This document shows, one piece after another, positions 53,741 through 63,879 of a DNA stretch of 64,000 bases. The stretch's first letter is position 1, and the number at the start of each line of letters is the position of its first letter. Location of the stretch: positions 62,001 to 126,000 of the forward strand of contig NZ_JAJTSZ010000002.1 in the NCBI RefSeq assembly GCF_021440195.1, read 5' to 3'. The notes beneath the pieces are model-generated. The model had not been told where the DNA came from, did not search any database, and worked only from the letters and a program-made list of their open reading frames with translations. The DNA is from Dyadobacter sp. CY356. GTDB taxonomy: Bacteria > Bacteroidota > Bacteroidia > Cytophagales > Spirosomataceae. The translations under genes were made by a program, and so were the position numbers.

Positions 53741-54676
53741 ATGGAGCTTATCAAAACAAAATTTAACTTTAATTCCACTGCGGATGAAGTTATTGAAGGA
53801 ATAGATTTAACAGGAAAACGCGCCATAGTAACCGGCGGAGCATCAGGTATCGGTGTGGAAACAGCCAGAAGCCTTGCAAAAGCAGGCGCAGAGGTAACAC
53901 TTGCGGTAAGAAATACAGAAGCAGGAAACAGCGTTGCAGAGGAAATTAAGCAGACAACCGGAAACCCAAATATTGTAGTAAAACATCTTGACATAGCAGA
54001 TCTCCTTTCAGTCAAAACTTTTGTAGCGAACTGGAAAGGGCCTTTGCATATTTTGATCAACAATGCCGGAATTATGGCTGTTCAGCAATTGGAGAAGACT
54101 GATGACGGTAATGAAATCCAGTTTGCAACCAACCATTTAGGCCATTTTGCACTTACCTTGGGATTACATAACGCATTAAAAAATGCGGGGACGGCACGGG
54201 TCGTTAATCTTAGTTCGAGTGCTCATTTAATGTCGCCTGTGGTGTTTGATGATATCAATTTTGCATTCCGTAATTATGATGCCTGGGCGGCTTATGGACA
54301 GTCAAAAACGGCAGGTATTCTTTTTTCCGTAGGTATTACTGAAAAGTGGAACCAGGACGGCATTACTTCCAACGCATTAAATCCCGGTGCCATCCTGACA
54401 AATCTTCAACGTAATGTTGGTGGGAAGTTAGCCTCTGCGCCTGAACTTCATAAAACACCGCAGCAAGGAGCGGCAACCAGTATATTACTGGCAACTTCCC
54501 CGATTCTGGAAGGAATTGGTAGTCATTATTTTGAAAATTGCAATGAAGCAATGACTATATCCGAACGCCAGAAAATTTATGAGGGTGTGGCACCGTACGC
54601 TTTAAATAAAAGCAACGCTGAGCGGTTATGGGAAATTTCGCTGGATATGCTTTCCAAAGCCGGCTTTTTGATATGA
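53741..54676 (+). CDS. Short-chain dehydrogenase/reductase
   Basis: NAD(P)-dependent SDR of 311 aa from ATG 53741 (MELIKTKFNFNSTADEVIEG); the TTG 13 codons earlier has no support. Cofactor loop TGGASGIG, NNAG (LINNAGIMA), catalytic Ser block VNLSSSAH and Tyr-Lys YGQSK. The length and the N-terminal extension recall the retinol-dehydrogenase/WWOX-like branch. It is outside the sulfatase unit (terminator between) and precedes an AraC regulator. Confidence 0.92.
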   Translation: MELIKTKFNFNSTADEVIEGIDLTGKRAIVTGGASGIGVETARSLAKAGAEVTLAVRNTEAGNSVAEEIKQTTGNPNIVVKHLDIADLLSVKTFVANWKGPLHILINNAGIMAVQQLEKTDDGNEIQFATNHLGHFALTLGLHNALKNAGTARVVNLSSSAHLMSPVVFDDINFAFRNYDAWAAYGQSKTAGILFSVGITEKWNQDGITSNALNPGAILTNLQRNVGGKLASAPELHKTPQQGAATSILLATSPILEGIGSHYFENCNEAMTISERQKIYEGVAPYALNKSNAERLWEISLDMLSKAGFLI

Positions 54677-54862
54677 TGGAAATAAGAAGTTTTGGGAAGA
54701 ATATATACGTTTTATTTATCCTGTAATATTGCGATCTTCTGAAATCAGAAAATGGCGTTAGATTAAAAACTGAATTAATTCTTACTCAAAGAACCTGTTG
54801 TCATTAATCAATGTTTGTGCCTGAGATGAGGTTTGGTAAGAACCGGCATGATCAGATAGCAG

Positions 54863-55798
54863 ATGAAAGACATTAAAAATTTAACCGAACTTTCAGAATA
54901 TATGGGGCTTCCCAGGCCCATGGACGAAAATTTTGTTGTCAAACGAATTGAAGATTATTATAATGATTTTGACGAAAAGCCAATAAAACCTTTCCGGCAT
55001 AAATTGTACGCAATCAGTTTGTATGCCGCACTTAATATTGATGTCCAGGTGGGGTTTTGGAAGGTAAATCCCCGAACTCCTTTCCTGATGTTTAAGTCGC
55101 CATATCAGGTTATGGCCTGGACGGTTCATCCTGGAAGCATGAGAGGCTGGTCGGTAATCTTTTCCGAAGAATTTTTAAGCAGGCACAAACAGCTGGCTAA
55201 TATAATTCACGATTTTCCATTTTTGCAGCTGGATAAATCCATACCGTTTGAGATTGAAACAGAAGACAGGATCTGGCTGGAAATGACCTATCAAAAAATC
55301 CTTGACGAATACAGGAGCGAAATTCCAGATAAGTTTGAGCTGATTGCTTCCTATTTGCAAACGCTACTTTTACAGGTAAAAAGGCTTTATAACAGGCAGA
55401 TACTATCAGAGGCGCCTTTGTTGGAAGCCACAAATCAGCATAACGTTGAAATGCTTGGCAAGTTTAAGTCCTTGTTAAATGACAGTTTGCTTCATTTGAA
55501 CGAAGTAAACCAGCGCTCTGTGGGATACTATGCTGAAAAATTATCAGTCCATCCAAATCACCTGAATGCGATGGCCAAAAGAGTGACGGGTACAACGGCT
55601 TTACATATCATTCATGAGCATATTGTCCATGCCGCCAAAACTTTGCTTTTACAAACGACTATGACTGTCAAAGAAGTTGCTTATAAACTTGCATTCAAAG
55701 AACCGACGCATTTTGTAACTTTTTTTAAAAAGCAGACTGGACTGACACCCTTACAGTTCAGGGAACAAAAAGCCGAAAAGGTCAATCTAATTCTGTAA
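54863..55798 (+). CDS. AraC-family transcriptional regulator
   Basis: Regulator of 311 aa. The N-terminal part (about 30-180) is a cupin-like sensor domain; the C-terminal 100 residues hold two HTH motifs (RSVGYYAEKLSVHPNHLNAMAKRVTG and MTVKEVAYKLAFKEPTHFVTFFKKQTGLTPLQFRE). This type in Bacteroidota often activates an adjacent SDR or hydrolase gene, so the SDR at 53741 is the natural candidate target. Confidence 0.9.
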   Translation: MKDIKNLTELSEYMGLPRPMDENFVVKRIEDYYNDFDEKPIKPFRHKLYAISLYAALNIDVQVGFWKVNPRTPFLMFKSPYQVMAWTVHPGSMRGWSVIFSEEFLSRHKQLANIIHDFPFLQLDKSIPFEIETEDRIWLEMTYQKILDEYRSEIPDKFELIASYLQTLLLQVKRLYNRQILSEAPLLEATNQHNVEMLGKFKSLLNDSLLHLNEVNQRSVGYYAEKLSVHPNHLNAMAKRVTGTTALHIIHEHIVHAAKTLLLQTTMTVKEVAYKLAFKEPTHFVTFFKKQTGLTPLQFREQKAEKVNLIL

Positions 55799-55975
55799 GA
55801 TATTTTCAGACTTTATTACGCTTTACCAGATAATCCGCAATCGATTCAATAGCAAAAAGAGCACCGATGGATGTTTTTAGTGAAATCTTTTTTTGACCAA
55901 AAAGAAAAGAACCCCAGCCATTTACTCTGCAAAGAGATCATAACTGAGGTTAACAGAGGAGGGTAAAACAATTAT

Positions 55976-57169
55976 TTAAGGCACAATTTTATATAACGAG
56001 CCTTTTGTATTTTCCAGGATCACCGTTAGCACGTATAATTCTCCGGACAAATCTTCTCCGAAACTGTAAACGTGCCAGTACCCAGCATCCTTGCCAATTG
56101 ATAATTTATTTCTTGTCCATTCACTATTCCTCCCAGGCGATAATGTCCAGATTGGCCCCATCATGTCTCCAAAAATATATTTACCGGACAGCGAAGGAAT
56201 TGCTTTGCCGTGATACACAAATCCACCGGTAATGCTAAGTCCTTCCGGATGAGGATATTCCGCGATTGGTGCAATGGGGTTTTTGGGTTGCGGATCTTTT
56301 TCGTTGAAAGGATGTAATCCTTCAATCGGCCTCCAGCCGTAATTGCCGCCTTTGGTGATGATATCAACCTCTTCATATTTATTCTGTCCAACTTCACCGG
56401 CAAAAAGCTGATGCGTTTTGCTGTCAAAACTAAACCGCCATGGATTGCGTAATCCGTAGGCATAAATTTCAGGCTTTGCACTGGCATCACCGATAAAAGG
56501 GTTATCTGCCGGAATCGTGTAAGGCAGTTTATTAACATTAATCCGCAAAATTTTGCCCAGCAGATTAGTCAGGTTTTGAGCATTTCCAATTTCTCCATGC
56601 TGGTCATTGGCACCTCCGCCATCACCAACCGAAATATACAAATAACCGTCCGCACCAAATTTTAAATCACCACCATTATGATTGGATTGCGGCTCGTCAA
56701 TGACCAAAACCTTGCTCATTTTGGCAACATCTGCAACCAAGGGATTTGAAGAAACGGTGTATTCACGTATTTCACTTTGATGATCCAGTTGATTTTTAAC
56801 AGGATTTGCAACCGGCACACTACAATAAACATAGAACCTTCCATTGCTGGCATAATTCGGATGAAACGCCAGTCCAAGCAATCCGCGCTCATCATAACCT
56901 TCTTTTTTCAGAACTTCTTTCCTGATATCAAGAAACGGAGCGTCGAGAAGTTTTCCCTTTTGAATGACCCGGATCCGGCCTTCCTGTTCTGTAACAAAAA
57001 GTAAATCAGGATTCTTTTTTGTCACGGCAAATGCTGTTGGGTGAGACAGCTGTTCTGTTACCAATGCAAGTTTTACTTTAACCGGTGAGTCGGATACCTG
57101 GGCAAAGGCAGGAGCCGACAAGGCTAAGATTGAAAGGATAGGAATAGTAAGTTTTTTGAGCATTATCAT
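55976..57169 (-). CDS. PQQ-dependent sugar dehydrogenase (glucose/sorbosone type)
   Basis: Exported soluble dehydrogenase of 397 aa; signal ends APAFAQ (a second ATG two codons in is possible). Six-bladed propeller of the GSDH family: RIRVIQKGKLLDAPFLDI, ERGLLGLAFHPNYASNGRFYVYCS, HNGGDLKFGADGYLYISVGDGGGANDQHGE, and YGLRNPWRFSFD, the blocks that bind PQQ and calcium in the family. Oxidises an aldose in the periplasm. A LacI-type operator lies 94 bp upstream and a LacI gene follows on the same strand side, so it is probably sugar-regulated. Confidence 0.9.
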   Translation of the reverse strand: MIMLKKLTIPILSILALSAPAFAQVSDSPVKVKLALVTEQLSHPTAFAVTKKNPDLLFVTEQEGRIRVIQKGKLLDAPFLDIRKEVLKKEGYDERGLLGLAFHPNYASNGRFYVYCSVPVANPVKNQLDHQSEIREYTVSSNPLVADVAKMSKVLVIDEPQSNHNGGDLKFGADGYLYISVGDGGGANDQHGEIGNAQNLTNLLGKILRINVNKLPYTIPADNPFIGDASAKPEIYAYGLRNPWRFSFDSKTHQLFAGEVGQNKYEEVDIITKGGNYGWRPIEGLHPFNEKDPQPKNPIAPIAEYPHPEGLSITGGFVYHGKAIPSLSGKYIFGDMMGPIWTLSPGRNSEWTRNKLSIGKDAGYWHVYSFGEDLSGELYVLTVILENTKGSLYKIVP

Positions 57170-57262
57170 CGGCTGTTAAATACGTTTCTTTTTGTTAAGG
57201 GGAGTAATATTTTGATTGGTTGGACTACTTTCGGCACATACGGCTTTCCTTGTACAAATTAA

Positions 57263-57276
57263 CGTAATCGTTTACG
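57263..57276. promoter_or_regulatory. LacI-type operator CGTAATCGTTTACG
   Basis: CGTAA-TCGT-TTACG with the central CG of LacI/CcpA-like sites. It is placed between the dehydrogenase start (57169) and the LacI gene end (57360), fitting control of the dehydrogenase. Confidence 0.6.
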
Positions 57277-57359
57277 GAAAATGATAGAAAAGTAAAAACT
57301 TAATTGATATTTAATAAAGATTGATAAAAGGTACTTTCTGAAAAACGCGAAATACTGTG

Positions 57360-58382
57360 TTATTGCATCGTTTTCAACGAGGATTCTCTGATAACCGGGA
57401 GTGGTTTAACGACAATTTTATCAGAAGTTTTCTCGTTGCCGTTCTCTATGATCTGGTTCAGTAGTTTGAACGCCTCCTGACCCATTAGTACCGTCTGCTG
57501 ATCCATAGTAGAGAGAGAAGGTGTAGTATGTTCACTAAACATATCGTTACAAAAGCCAAAAATTCCAAATTGATCGGGAGCTTTTATGTTGTTGATTTTT
57601 AATTGTTTCAGTACACCTAATGCCGTAAAATCCTCTGCTGCAAAAATAGCATCCGGGGGCTGGGCTAGCGCAAGCAACTGACGGGTTCCTTCCATGCCGG
57701 ATTCAATGGAGATATTGCCATTAAAAACCAGATCGCTTTCGAAAGGAATATTATTAGCTTTCAAAGCAGCTTCATAACCCTTAAATCGATCATTAAAAGT
57801 ATTGATAAACAAAGGGCCGGAAATGTGCGCAATGCGTTTGTAACCCTGATCGATCAAATGCTGCGTAGCCCAGAATGATCCGTTAAACCCATCGATAACC
57901 ACCGAAGGAATATCCAGATCCGGTACGCGATCAAAAAAAACCAGTGGTATATTCCGGCGTTTTACGTCAAGAAAATGGTCATAATCTACTGTATTTCTGG
58001 AAAGTGATGCTATGATTCCATCAACTCTGGCTCCAATAAAAGTTTGAATTCCTTTTACTTCAAGTTCAAACAACTCATCACATTCATGAATCAGTACGGA
58101 ATAACCATGTTTACTGGCAAGGTTTGTAATGCCATGAATAACGGAGCCGAAAAAAGCATTTTCAGCCGTTGGGATCAGTACGCCGATAACATTGGTTTTT
58201 CCTGAACGTAAGGACGAAGCAATCCGGTTAGGCTTGTAATCAAGTCGTTGCGCTGCTTCTTTAACGATTGATTTTGTTTTGGCACTTATTTCAGGATGGT
58301 CGCTCAAAGCACGGGATACCGTGGCGGCTGTCATATGCAGTTCCCTGGCTATATCGCTTAAAGTGACGCTGTTTTTTTTCAA
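57360..58382 (-). CDS. LacI-family transcriptional regulator
   Basis: Sugar-responsive repressor of about 340 aa. N-terminal HTH TLSDIARELHMTAATVSRALSDHPEIS with hinge helix SLRSGKTNVIGVLIPTAENAFF, then the periplasmic-binding-protein-like sensor. No ATG is available: TTG at 58382 (KKNSVTLSDIARE) is the best start; an upstream TTG at 58409 gives nine more residues. It is upstream of the dehydrogenase on the same strand, with the operator in between. Confidence 0.92.
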   Translation of the reverse strand: MKKNSVTLSDIARELHMTAATVSRALSDHPEISAKTKSIVKEAAQRLDYKPNRIASSLRSGKTNVIGVLIPTAENAFFGSVIHGITNLASKHGYSVLIHECDELFELEVKGIQTFIGARVDGIIASLSRNTVDYDHFLDVKRRNIPLVFFDRVPDLDIPSVVIDGFNGSFWATQHLIDQGYKRIAHISGPLFINTFNDRFKGYEAALKANNIPFESDLVFNGNISIESGMEGTRQLLALAQPPDAIFAAEDFTALGVLKQLKINNIKAPDQFGIFGFCNDMFSEHTTPSLSTMDQQTVLMGQEAFKLLNQIIENGNEKTSDKIVVKPLPVIRESSLKTMQ

Positions 58383-58445
58383 TGTGATGATTTTTGTTAA
58401 AATTAACAAGATTTACCTAAACTTGAATTTACTAATAGCGACGCC

Positions 58446-59834
58446 ATGAAAACTTTGTCTGCAATTCTAATGATTCTTTCATTGTCCAATGTTCTTTTTG
58501 GACAAACAAAAATCCCGTTTGTTCGTACAAAAACGAATAGCATAATAATGAACATTGAAAATGAGAAAGGCAATTTCAATGGTGTGAACGATATTCCCAA
58601 AACGTTTTCTTATGAATTAGGGACAGAGAAAGATTCCTTAATATTATCACTTATCTCCGAGCAGGATTCCATCGCAGTAATGCTCAAACATGGACAACAG
58701 GCAACATTCCAAATAATAAGAGAGGCAAAAGGAGATACTGCAACCTGTATTTTCACATCCGTTAAAACTATCAAAGCAGCAATTTTTGATGATAACTATA
58801 AAAAATTAAATTCAGGTAAAACAATTATCCAGGCACCGGAGGTCTATGAGCTGATCAATATTATTTTCTCCTTAACTGAGTATGGCAAAACAGGAGCGAT
58901 TTATAAGGGAACCAGCTATTACCAGACCGTAAAAAAACATTTCGCGCCTTATGCCTCACTGCCAGCCGTCCATGTACTTGATTCACTTTTAAAAGATCCC
59001 GATAATCAATATGCTCCTTTGAAAATGGACAGTTATGCGTTTCAGTTTAAAGGAGATAAAATTGAAAAATCTGGTGTTTATGACCGGGTAAGCTGGGGAA
59101 GTGTTAATACGCTCGAACTTTATTTGCCATTACTGGAAGCCTTTGCAAAAAAGTCGGGATTCAGAGATTTTTATAAGCAACATAAAACTTTTTACGAAGG
59201 TCTGGAAACTGATTTTCAAAAAAATATTAATGTTGCTGATATGAAGGTATGGCTGGAAAAGCAATTTCCCAGGACAAAATATTCCGCAATTAAAGTAATT
59301 TTTTCACCACTCGTGGGCTGGAACCAATCGGCCAATAGTTTTTTAGATAATGGATTTTCTGAGGCGCAGGCGCATGTTAATTACCCATTTGTGAATGAGC
59401 GGCAGAAAACTCAGGATCCTGCATTGACGCGTGGTCAGAGATCGATGATTGTATTTACGGAAATCAATCATAGTTATCTCAATCCGGAAGCAGATCAATA
59501 TGCAAAGGAAATTGCAAAAGCTTTGAAGGATCTTGCGATGTGGACCACACAGGGCAAACCGGCTGCAAGTTATAATAACACGCTTTCTTGTTTTGAAGAA
59601 TATATGAACTACGGGCTGGTGACACTTTACTACTCAGATATTTTTGACAAAAAAATCGCTGAAAACCTGAGATTAGCTATGGAAAATAATATGGTAACAT
59701 TTCGTGGTTTTCAAAAATTTAAAGAGTTTGATCAGGAGCTTTTGAGGTTATACCAGACAAGAAAGCCCGGCCAGACGGTTGCTGATTTATATCCAGCCAT
59801 CATTGCCTGGGCAGGGAAACCGGATGCGAAATAG
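58446..59834 (+). CDS. Secreted DUF4932-like protein
   Basis: Exported protein of 462 aa; signal ends NVLFGQ. The region around residues 335-410 carries IVFTEINHSYLNP and SCFEEYMNYGLVTLYY, which resemble DUF4932; the E-x-x-H-S and a second Glu further on look like a zinc-peptidase arrangement, though not classical HExxH. The N-terminal third is beta-rich. Divergent from the LacI gene by about 60 bp, so their promoters overlap. Confidence 0.7.
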   Translation: MKTLSAILMILSLSNVLFGQTKIPFVRTKTNSIIMNIENEKGNFNGVNDIPKTFSYELGTEKDSLILSLISEQDSIAVMLKHGQQATFQIIREAKGDTATCIFTSVKTIKAAIFDDNYKKLNSGKTIIQAPEVYELINIIFSLTEYGKTGAIYKGTSYYQTVKKHFAPYASLPAVHVLDSLLKDPDNQYAPLKMDSYAFQFKGDKIEKSGVYDRVSWGSVNTLELYLPLLEAFAKKSGFRDFYKQHKTFYEGLETDFQKNINVADMKVWLEKQFPRTKYSAIKVIFSPLVGWNQSANSFLDNGFSEAQAHVNYPFVNERQKTQDPALTRGQRSMIVFTEINHSYLNPEADQYAKEIAKALKDLAMWTTQGKPAASYNNTLSCFEEYMNYGLVTLYYSDIFDKKIAENLRLAMENNMVTFRGFQKFKEFDQELLRLYQTRKPGQTVADLYPAIIAWAGKPDAK

Positions 59835-59990
59835 TTAAAATCAGGTTTTTGATATTACTGACAAATTCATCATTGTTCTTTGAAAATTAAACCTTCAATA
59901 AACAACATATTCCCAGCCGGACTTTTTTTTATTTGGCACATATTTTTACAGGGCGATAAGATTAAATTTTTTCACCTAATCTTTTACGTC

Positions 59991-60848
59991 ATGGAATTTG
60001 ATATTGAAACGCAAGGTCAAACACAAACGAATCAGCCCGGAATTCAGAAGGATATGAATCCTGAACCGGTTGTGATTCGCGAAAATTACAAAGGAAGCGG
60101 CAAACTGGAAGGTAAAGTTGCTTTGATCACTGGCGGAGATAGTGGAATTGGCCGGTCAGTTGCCGTTCATTTTGCAAGAGAAGGAGCGGATGTAGCCATC
60201 GTTTATCTGGCCGAAAATCAGGATGCGGAGGATACCAAAAAAATGGTGGAAAACGAGGGGCGGCAATGTCTGACAATTCAGGGTGATATTCGTCAGCAAA
60301 GTACCTGCGAAGATGCGGTGGGAAATGTTATCCGCCAGTTTGGGAAGTTGAATATTCTTGTCAATAACGCAGCGGAACAGCACCCGCAGGAGCATATTGA
60401 AGGAATATCTTCGGCTCAGCTTACAAATACATTTAGTACCAATATTTTCTCGTTTTTTTATTTTACACAGGCTGCGTTAACGCATTTAAACGAGGGCGAC
60501 AGCATCATCAACACAACATCTGTCACTGCGTATCACGGAAGTCCGGGTTTACTCGATTACTCTGCAACTAAAGGTGCGATCGTTGCATTTACCCGCTCAC
60601 TTTCAGAAAATCTGGCTGAAAGGGGAATTCGCGTCAATGCTGTGGCACCGGGCCCAATCTGGACGCCGTTGATTCCATCAACATTCGATGCGGAACATGT
60701 AGCTGAATTTGGAAAAGACACACCATTTAAACGTCCGGGTCAGCCTTGCGAGGTGGCACCGTGTTACGTTTTTCTGGCAAGTGAAGATGCTTCCTATATT
60801 GGCGGTCAGGTTTTGCATCCAAACGGCGGGCAGATTATTAACGGATAA
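59991..60848 (+). CDS. SDR-family oxidoreductase, general-stress type
   Basis: NAD(P)-dependent SDR of 285 aa from ATG 59991 (MEFDIETQGQTQTNQPGIQK); the earlier TTG would add a hydrophobic stretch unlike the family. The Gln/Pro-rich N-terminal tail with NPEPV and the body (GKVALITGGDSGIGRSVAV, NNAAEQH, YSATKGA, VNAVAPGPIWTPLIP) match the Bacillus YdaD/YhdF-like stress-induced SDR group. Substrate unknown. Confidence 0.92.
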   Translation: MEFDIETQGQTQTNQPGIQKDMNPEPVVIRENYKGSGKLEGKVALITGGDSGIGRSVAVHFAREGADVAIVYLAENQDAEDTKKMVENEGRQCLTIQGDIRQQSTCEDAVGNVIRQFGKLNILVNNAAEQHPQEHIEGISSAQLTNTFSTNIFSFFYFTQAALTHLNEGDSIINTTSVTAYHGSPGLLDYSATKGAIVAFTRSLSENLAERGIRVNAVAPGPIWTPLIPSTFDAEHVAEFGKDTPFKRPGQPCEVAPCYVFLASEDASYIGGQVLHPNGGQIING

Positions 60849-60857
60849 TTATTGTTG

Positions 60858-60909
60858 AATACAAAAAAACGGATGCTCCGATATATTCAGAGCATCCGTT
60901 TTTTGTATT
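60858..60909. terminator. Bidirectional terminator
   Basis: AATACAAAAAAACGGATGCTC and its near-exact complement enclose an 11-nt loop. It serves the SDR gene and the convergent DUF4394 gene. Confidence 0.85.
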
Positions 60910-60916
60910 GAATGAA

Positions 60917-62500
60917 TTATAAACCGAAACCTAACGCCAGACCTTTGATAGGCGTACTGAAAGGGAATTTATGCTGAACAGTACCTGAGGCAATATCAAC
61001 AGCATAGAAACTGGTGTTACCCGCAACGGTGAAGATTGCATATCCAGTGCCCGAAACGTTTCCGATGTCAAATCCAATTGAAGAATCAACGTCAATGCCA
61101 AGCGCTTTCGGCTCAACCAAAACGCCGTCATTTGGAGGCATTTGTTTGTATAACAAATTTGACTGGCTATCAATATCGTATAAGGTTGTAGCCGTTACGC
61201 CAGGGTAACTGTTTGTATATGAGGCAGCCGTTACAAACGGAGTCGGTCCGCCAACACCGATTTTAAGAGAACCATCCACAGCAGTTACGCCGTCAGTAAC
61301 ATTAATCCGAAGGCTTTGTCCGGTATTGCTTACAACACGTAATCTGTCTGCAACAGGGTTAAAGTCAACACCGAACATTGTACCGCTAAGTGTTACAGGC
61401 GTATTATCCATAAGTTTCAGACTGGACAATTCAGTAGCTGCGCCAGATCCAAGATCAATTCCGTAAATTTTGCTGTTACTTCCCAAAGCATGCAAACGTC
61501 CGTTAACTGGTCTGATATCGATACCCATCAACATAACGCCAGTTGGTACGGTCACCGCTTTAGTGCCGTAATCATAGCCATTTGTTGGATTGAATATTTT
61601 GATATTGTTAGAACCATCCAAAGCATATGCGACCGGAAGAGAAGGAATTGCAATCCCGATAATATTTACACCCGTTGGTAAATTTCCAAGTTTTTGTAGT
61701 CTTCCGGTTGAGAGATTGACAAAATCAAGCTCCCAGACATTGGATATTTTAACCGAAGCGATAGGATAAACGTCAGCCGCATTTATATCCGGAGAAATAT
61801 CAAATCCGCCTACATCCTGTATATCCAGACCCAAACCACCCACAGGCACCAAAGCACCCGGATTTGGCGGATTTTGAATATATAACATATCTGCAATCGG
61901 ATCAATGTCGTAAAGCGTTGTTCCAACACCCGGAGCGGCAGTTACACCGGCACGGCTATTTGTATAGGCCACAGCTCCAATCGTAGTGGACGGCCCGTTT
62001 AGCGGAGAATCTCCAGCTACAACAGCACCCGTTTCAGGATGCAGGCGAAGATTCTGAGCTGTATTGGTTACCACACGAATTCTGTCAACCGTTGGGTTGA
62101 AGTCAAAACCGATGTTTGAACCTGATAATGTTGTAGCAATTGGCGCAATTCCAATTCGTATAGCCTTTCCCTGCTGATCCCCGGATTTTACGTTGATCTG
62201 ATAAAGATTGCTTTGGGCACTTATTGCATAAAGCTGGCCTGTTGCAGGTCTGAAATCGATGCCGGCAAGAACGTCGCCGCTTTCAAGCCCTGTAATAGAA
62301 AATGATCTTAGTGGTGTTGTAGTGTTTTTTACATTGAGTTCGTGAAGTTGATTGTTGTCCGAAAGCGCGTAGAAAATCCGGTCAGGAAGTGCTTGTTCGG
62401 TAGGAGCAAGACGGTGATCTTCGCAGGAGTACATGGCCAGGGAGGCCGCAAGACCGAGTGCAAACGTTGCCGTTTTCAAATGTTGCTTAAAAATTTCCAT
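60917..62500 (-). CDS. Lipoprotein with two DUF4394 domains
   Basis: Protein of 527 aa; lipobox AMYSC at about residue 29. Two tandem copies of DUF4394 (about 40-270 and 285-520) share the phrases LAGIDFRPATGQLYA / MGIDIRPVNGRLHA, GFDFNPTVDRIRVVTNTAQNLR / GVDFNPVADRLRVVSNTGQSLR, and TTLYDID. The repeats suggest a beta-propeller built from two halves. Function of the domain is unknown; anchored to the envelope. Confidence 0.9.
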   Translation of the reverse strand: MEIFKQHLKTATFALGLAASLAMYSCEDHRLAPTEQALPDRIFYALSDNNQLHELNVKNTTTPLRSFSITGLESGDVLAGIDFRPATGQLYAISAQSNLYQINVKSGDQQGKAIRIGIAPIATTLSGSNIGFDFNPTVDRIRVVTNTAQNLRLHPETGAVVAGDSPLNGPSTTIGAVAYTNSRAGVTAAPGVGTTLYDIDPIADMLYIQNPPNPGALVPVGGLGLDIQDVGGFDISPDINAADVYPIASVKISNVWELDFVNLSTGRLQKLGNLPTGVNIIGIAIPSLPVAYALDGSNNIKIFNPTNGYDYGTKAVTVPTGVMLMGIDIRPVNGRLHALGSNSKIYGIDLGSGAATELSSLKLMDNTPVTLSGTMFGVDFNPVADRLRVVSNTGQSLRINVTDGVTAVDGSLKIGVGGPTPFVTAASYTNSYPGVTATTLYDIDSQSNLLYKQMPPNDGVLVEPKALGIDVDSSIGFDIGNVSGTGYAIFTVAGNTSFYAVDIASGTVQHKFPFSTPIKGLALGFGL

Positions 62501-62638
62501 GAATCGGTTGAATTAGATGAGTGATACTTTCTACTCACATACGTTCAAACATTCCGCATGGATTAAAATCAGTGTTAAATTTTTAATTTAATTTTAATTC
62601 GATTTTAATTCAGCCAAACAATAATTTCTAAAACACTG

Positions 62639-63283
62639 CTAATCAATTATATATGAAAGGTGAACGTTTTTATATTCCTGTTTTTGCAACTGTGTTCTGA
62701 GTTTTTTGAATGTTTCTAAGGGCCCTTGCGAAGCAACCAGATTTACCAGCCATGCAGGAATAGTACCGGCAGGATCCACTGCGAGGGTATATTCAATTTT
62801 GACCTGATTTTTAGAAAGCGGCGTTATCATCCATTTTCCCAATGATTTTTGTATTCTTACAATATTCGCTTTTTCGGGTACATATCCGTTTACACAGGGA
62901 GCGTCCACTGTTATTATTTTATTTGCAGGATTTTGAGTGACTGTTATATGCGCAACGAAATCCCGGTTTTGGGCAGGCCAGGGTAGTATAACTTCCGAAT
63001 AGTAATAAAGTTCGGATGGGGAAACCTGTTTAAGCAAAACACAGGATTTAGTACTGTAAACCCACTCCTGGCCTTTTTCAATATTCATAATGACAGCAAC
63101 GAGCTGTGAAGCCGATGCATTAAGGATGCATTCAATTTTTAGAGCCTTTATTTTTGAAGTCAGTATTGACTTTGTAAAAACTTTAACTCCATCCTTTTCC
63201 GTACTCAGTTTCCAGGATTCCTGAGCATAGGTTGTCTGGAAAAAAGCTACCGAAATTATAAAAAATATGAATCTTTTGAACAT
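62639..63283 (-). CDS. START-domain lipid-binding protein
   Basis: Exported protein of 214 aa; signal ends FQTTYAQ. The remainder is one START domain: WKLSTEKDGVKVFTKSILTSKIKALKIECIL, a central LPWPAQNRDFVAHITV, and the C-terminal amphipathic helix AWLVNLVASQGPLETFKKLRTQL that closes the lipid cavity. It probably carries a lipid or hydrophobic molecule in the periplasm. Confidence 0.87.
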   Translation of the reverse strand: MFKRFIFFIISVAFFQTTYAQESWKLSTEKDGVKVFTKSILTSKIKALKIECILNASASQLVAVIMNIEKGQEWVYSTKSCVLLKQVSPSELYYYSEVILPWPAQNRDFVAHITVTQNPANKIITVDAPCVNGYVPEKANIVRIQKSLGKWMITPLSKNQVKIEYTLAVDPAGTIPAWLVNLVASQGPLETFKKLRTQLQKQEYKNVHLSYIID

Positions 63284-63879
63284 CTGAAATTAAACTATTC
63301 CAACAGTAAAAGAAGTCTACCGTTTTGCTGCCTTGGTAACAGCTTTTGGAACAAAATAATTACGTACGGATAGTTTGATACATAACCAAAAATAAAAAAC
63401 CCCGGAATTCCAGGGCTCTTTATTAAATATCGTAACCTTTAATTGATATAGAACTTACATCAACCTGACACAATAATAAGAAATAAAGTAAAGAGCTGAA
63501 AGTGTGATAATAAGAAACTTCAAAACGATCCCGACAGCCCTGTTTTTTATCTTCTCATATTGAAAAAAACAATCTCCTCCCTGACAAAATATATACCCGT
63601 TTTTGGATGGTAAGTGACTTATTTTATTCTGATAAAAAGAAAGAATTTAAACTTTTGAAGAATATTATAAAAAAGGGTACCCTCATGATTTCGGGTATTG
63701 TCATATGGTGTATAAGTCAAAATTTAATATTGAAAAAATTTGAAAAAGCGGAATTATAAATTGATTCAATGCGGAATGGTAAAATATTTTTCTGAATTAA
63801 ATTTTTCAAAATGTAATCTGAATTGAAAACTTTTTAACCCGGTGAAGTTTATGTTTAACCCAAAAAATCATTGATAAAT
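63284..63879. other. 596-bp AT-rich intergenic region
   Basis: It holds a minus-strand terminator (63397-63416: CCCTGG-AATT-CCGGGG then a T run) and the frameshifted small ORF at 63455-63558. The rest, up to the plus-strand start at 63880, shows no clear feature. Confidence 0.5.
63455..63558 (-). pseudogene. Small membrane ORF with apparent 1-base frameshift at its start
   Basis: On the minus strand the frame reads EKIKNRAVGIVLKFLIITLS then ALYFISYYCVRLM and TAA, a clean single-span protein, but no start codon is in frame. ATG at 63558 reads ATG AGA AGA TAA; one more A would give MKKIKNRAVG and 34 aa. GGAGGAG lies upstream and an intrinsic terminator downstream, so a transcript seems real. 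It may be decayed, mis-sequenced, or use another start. Confidence 0.3.
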
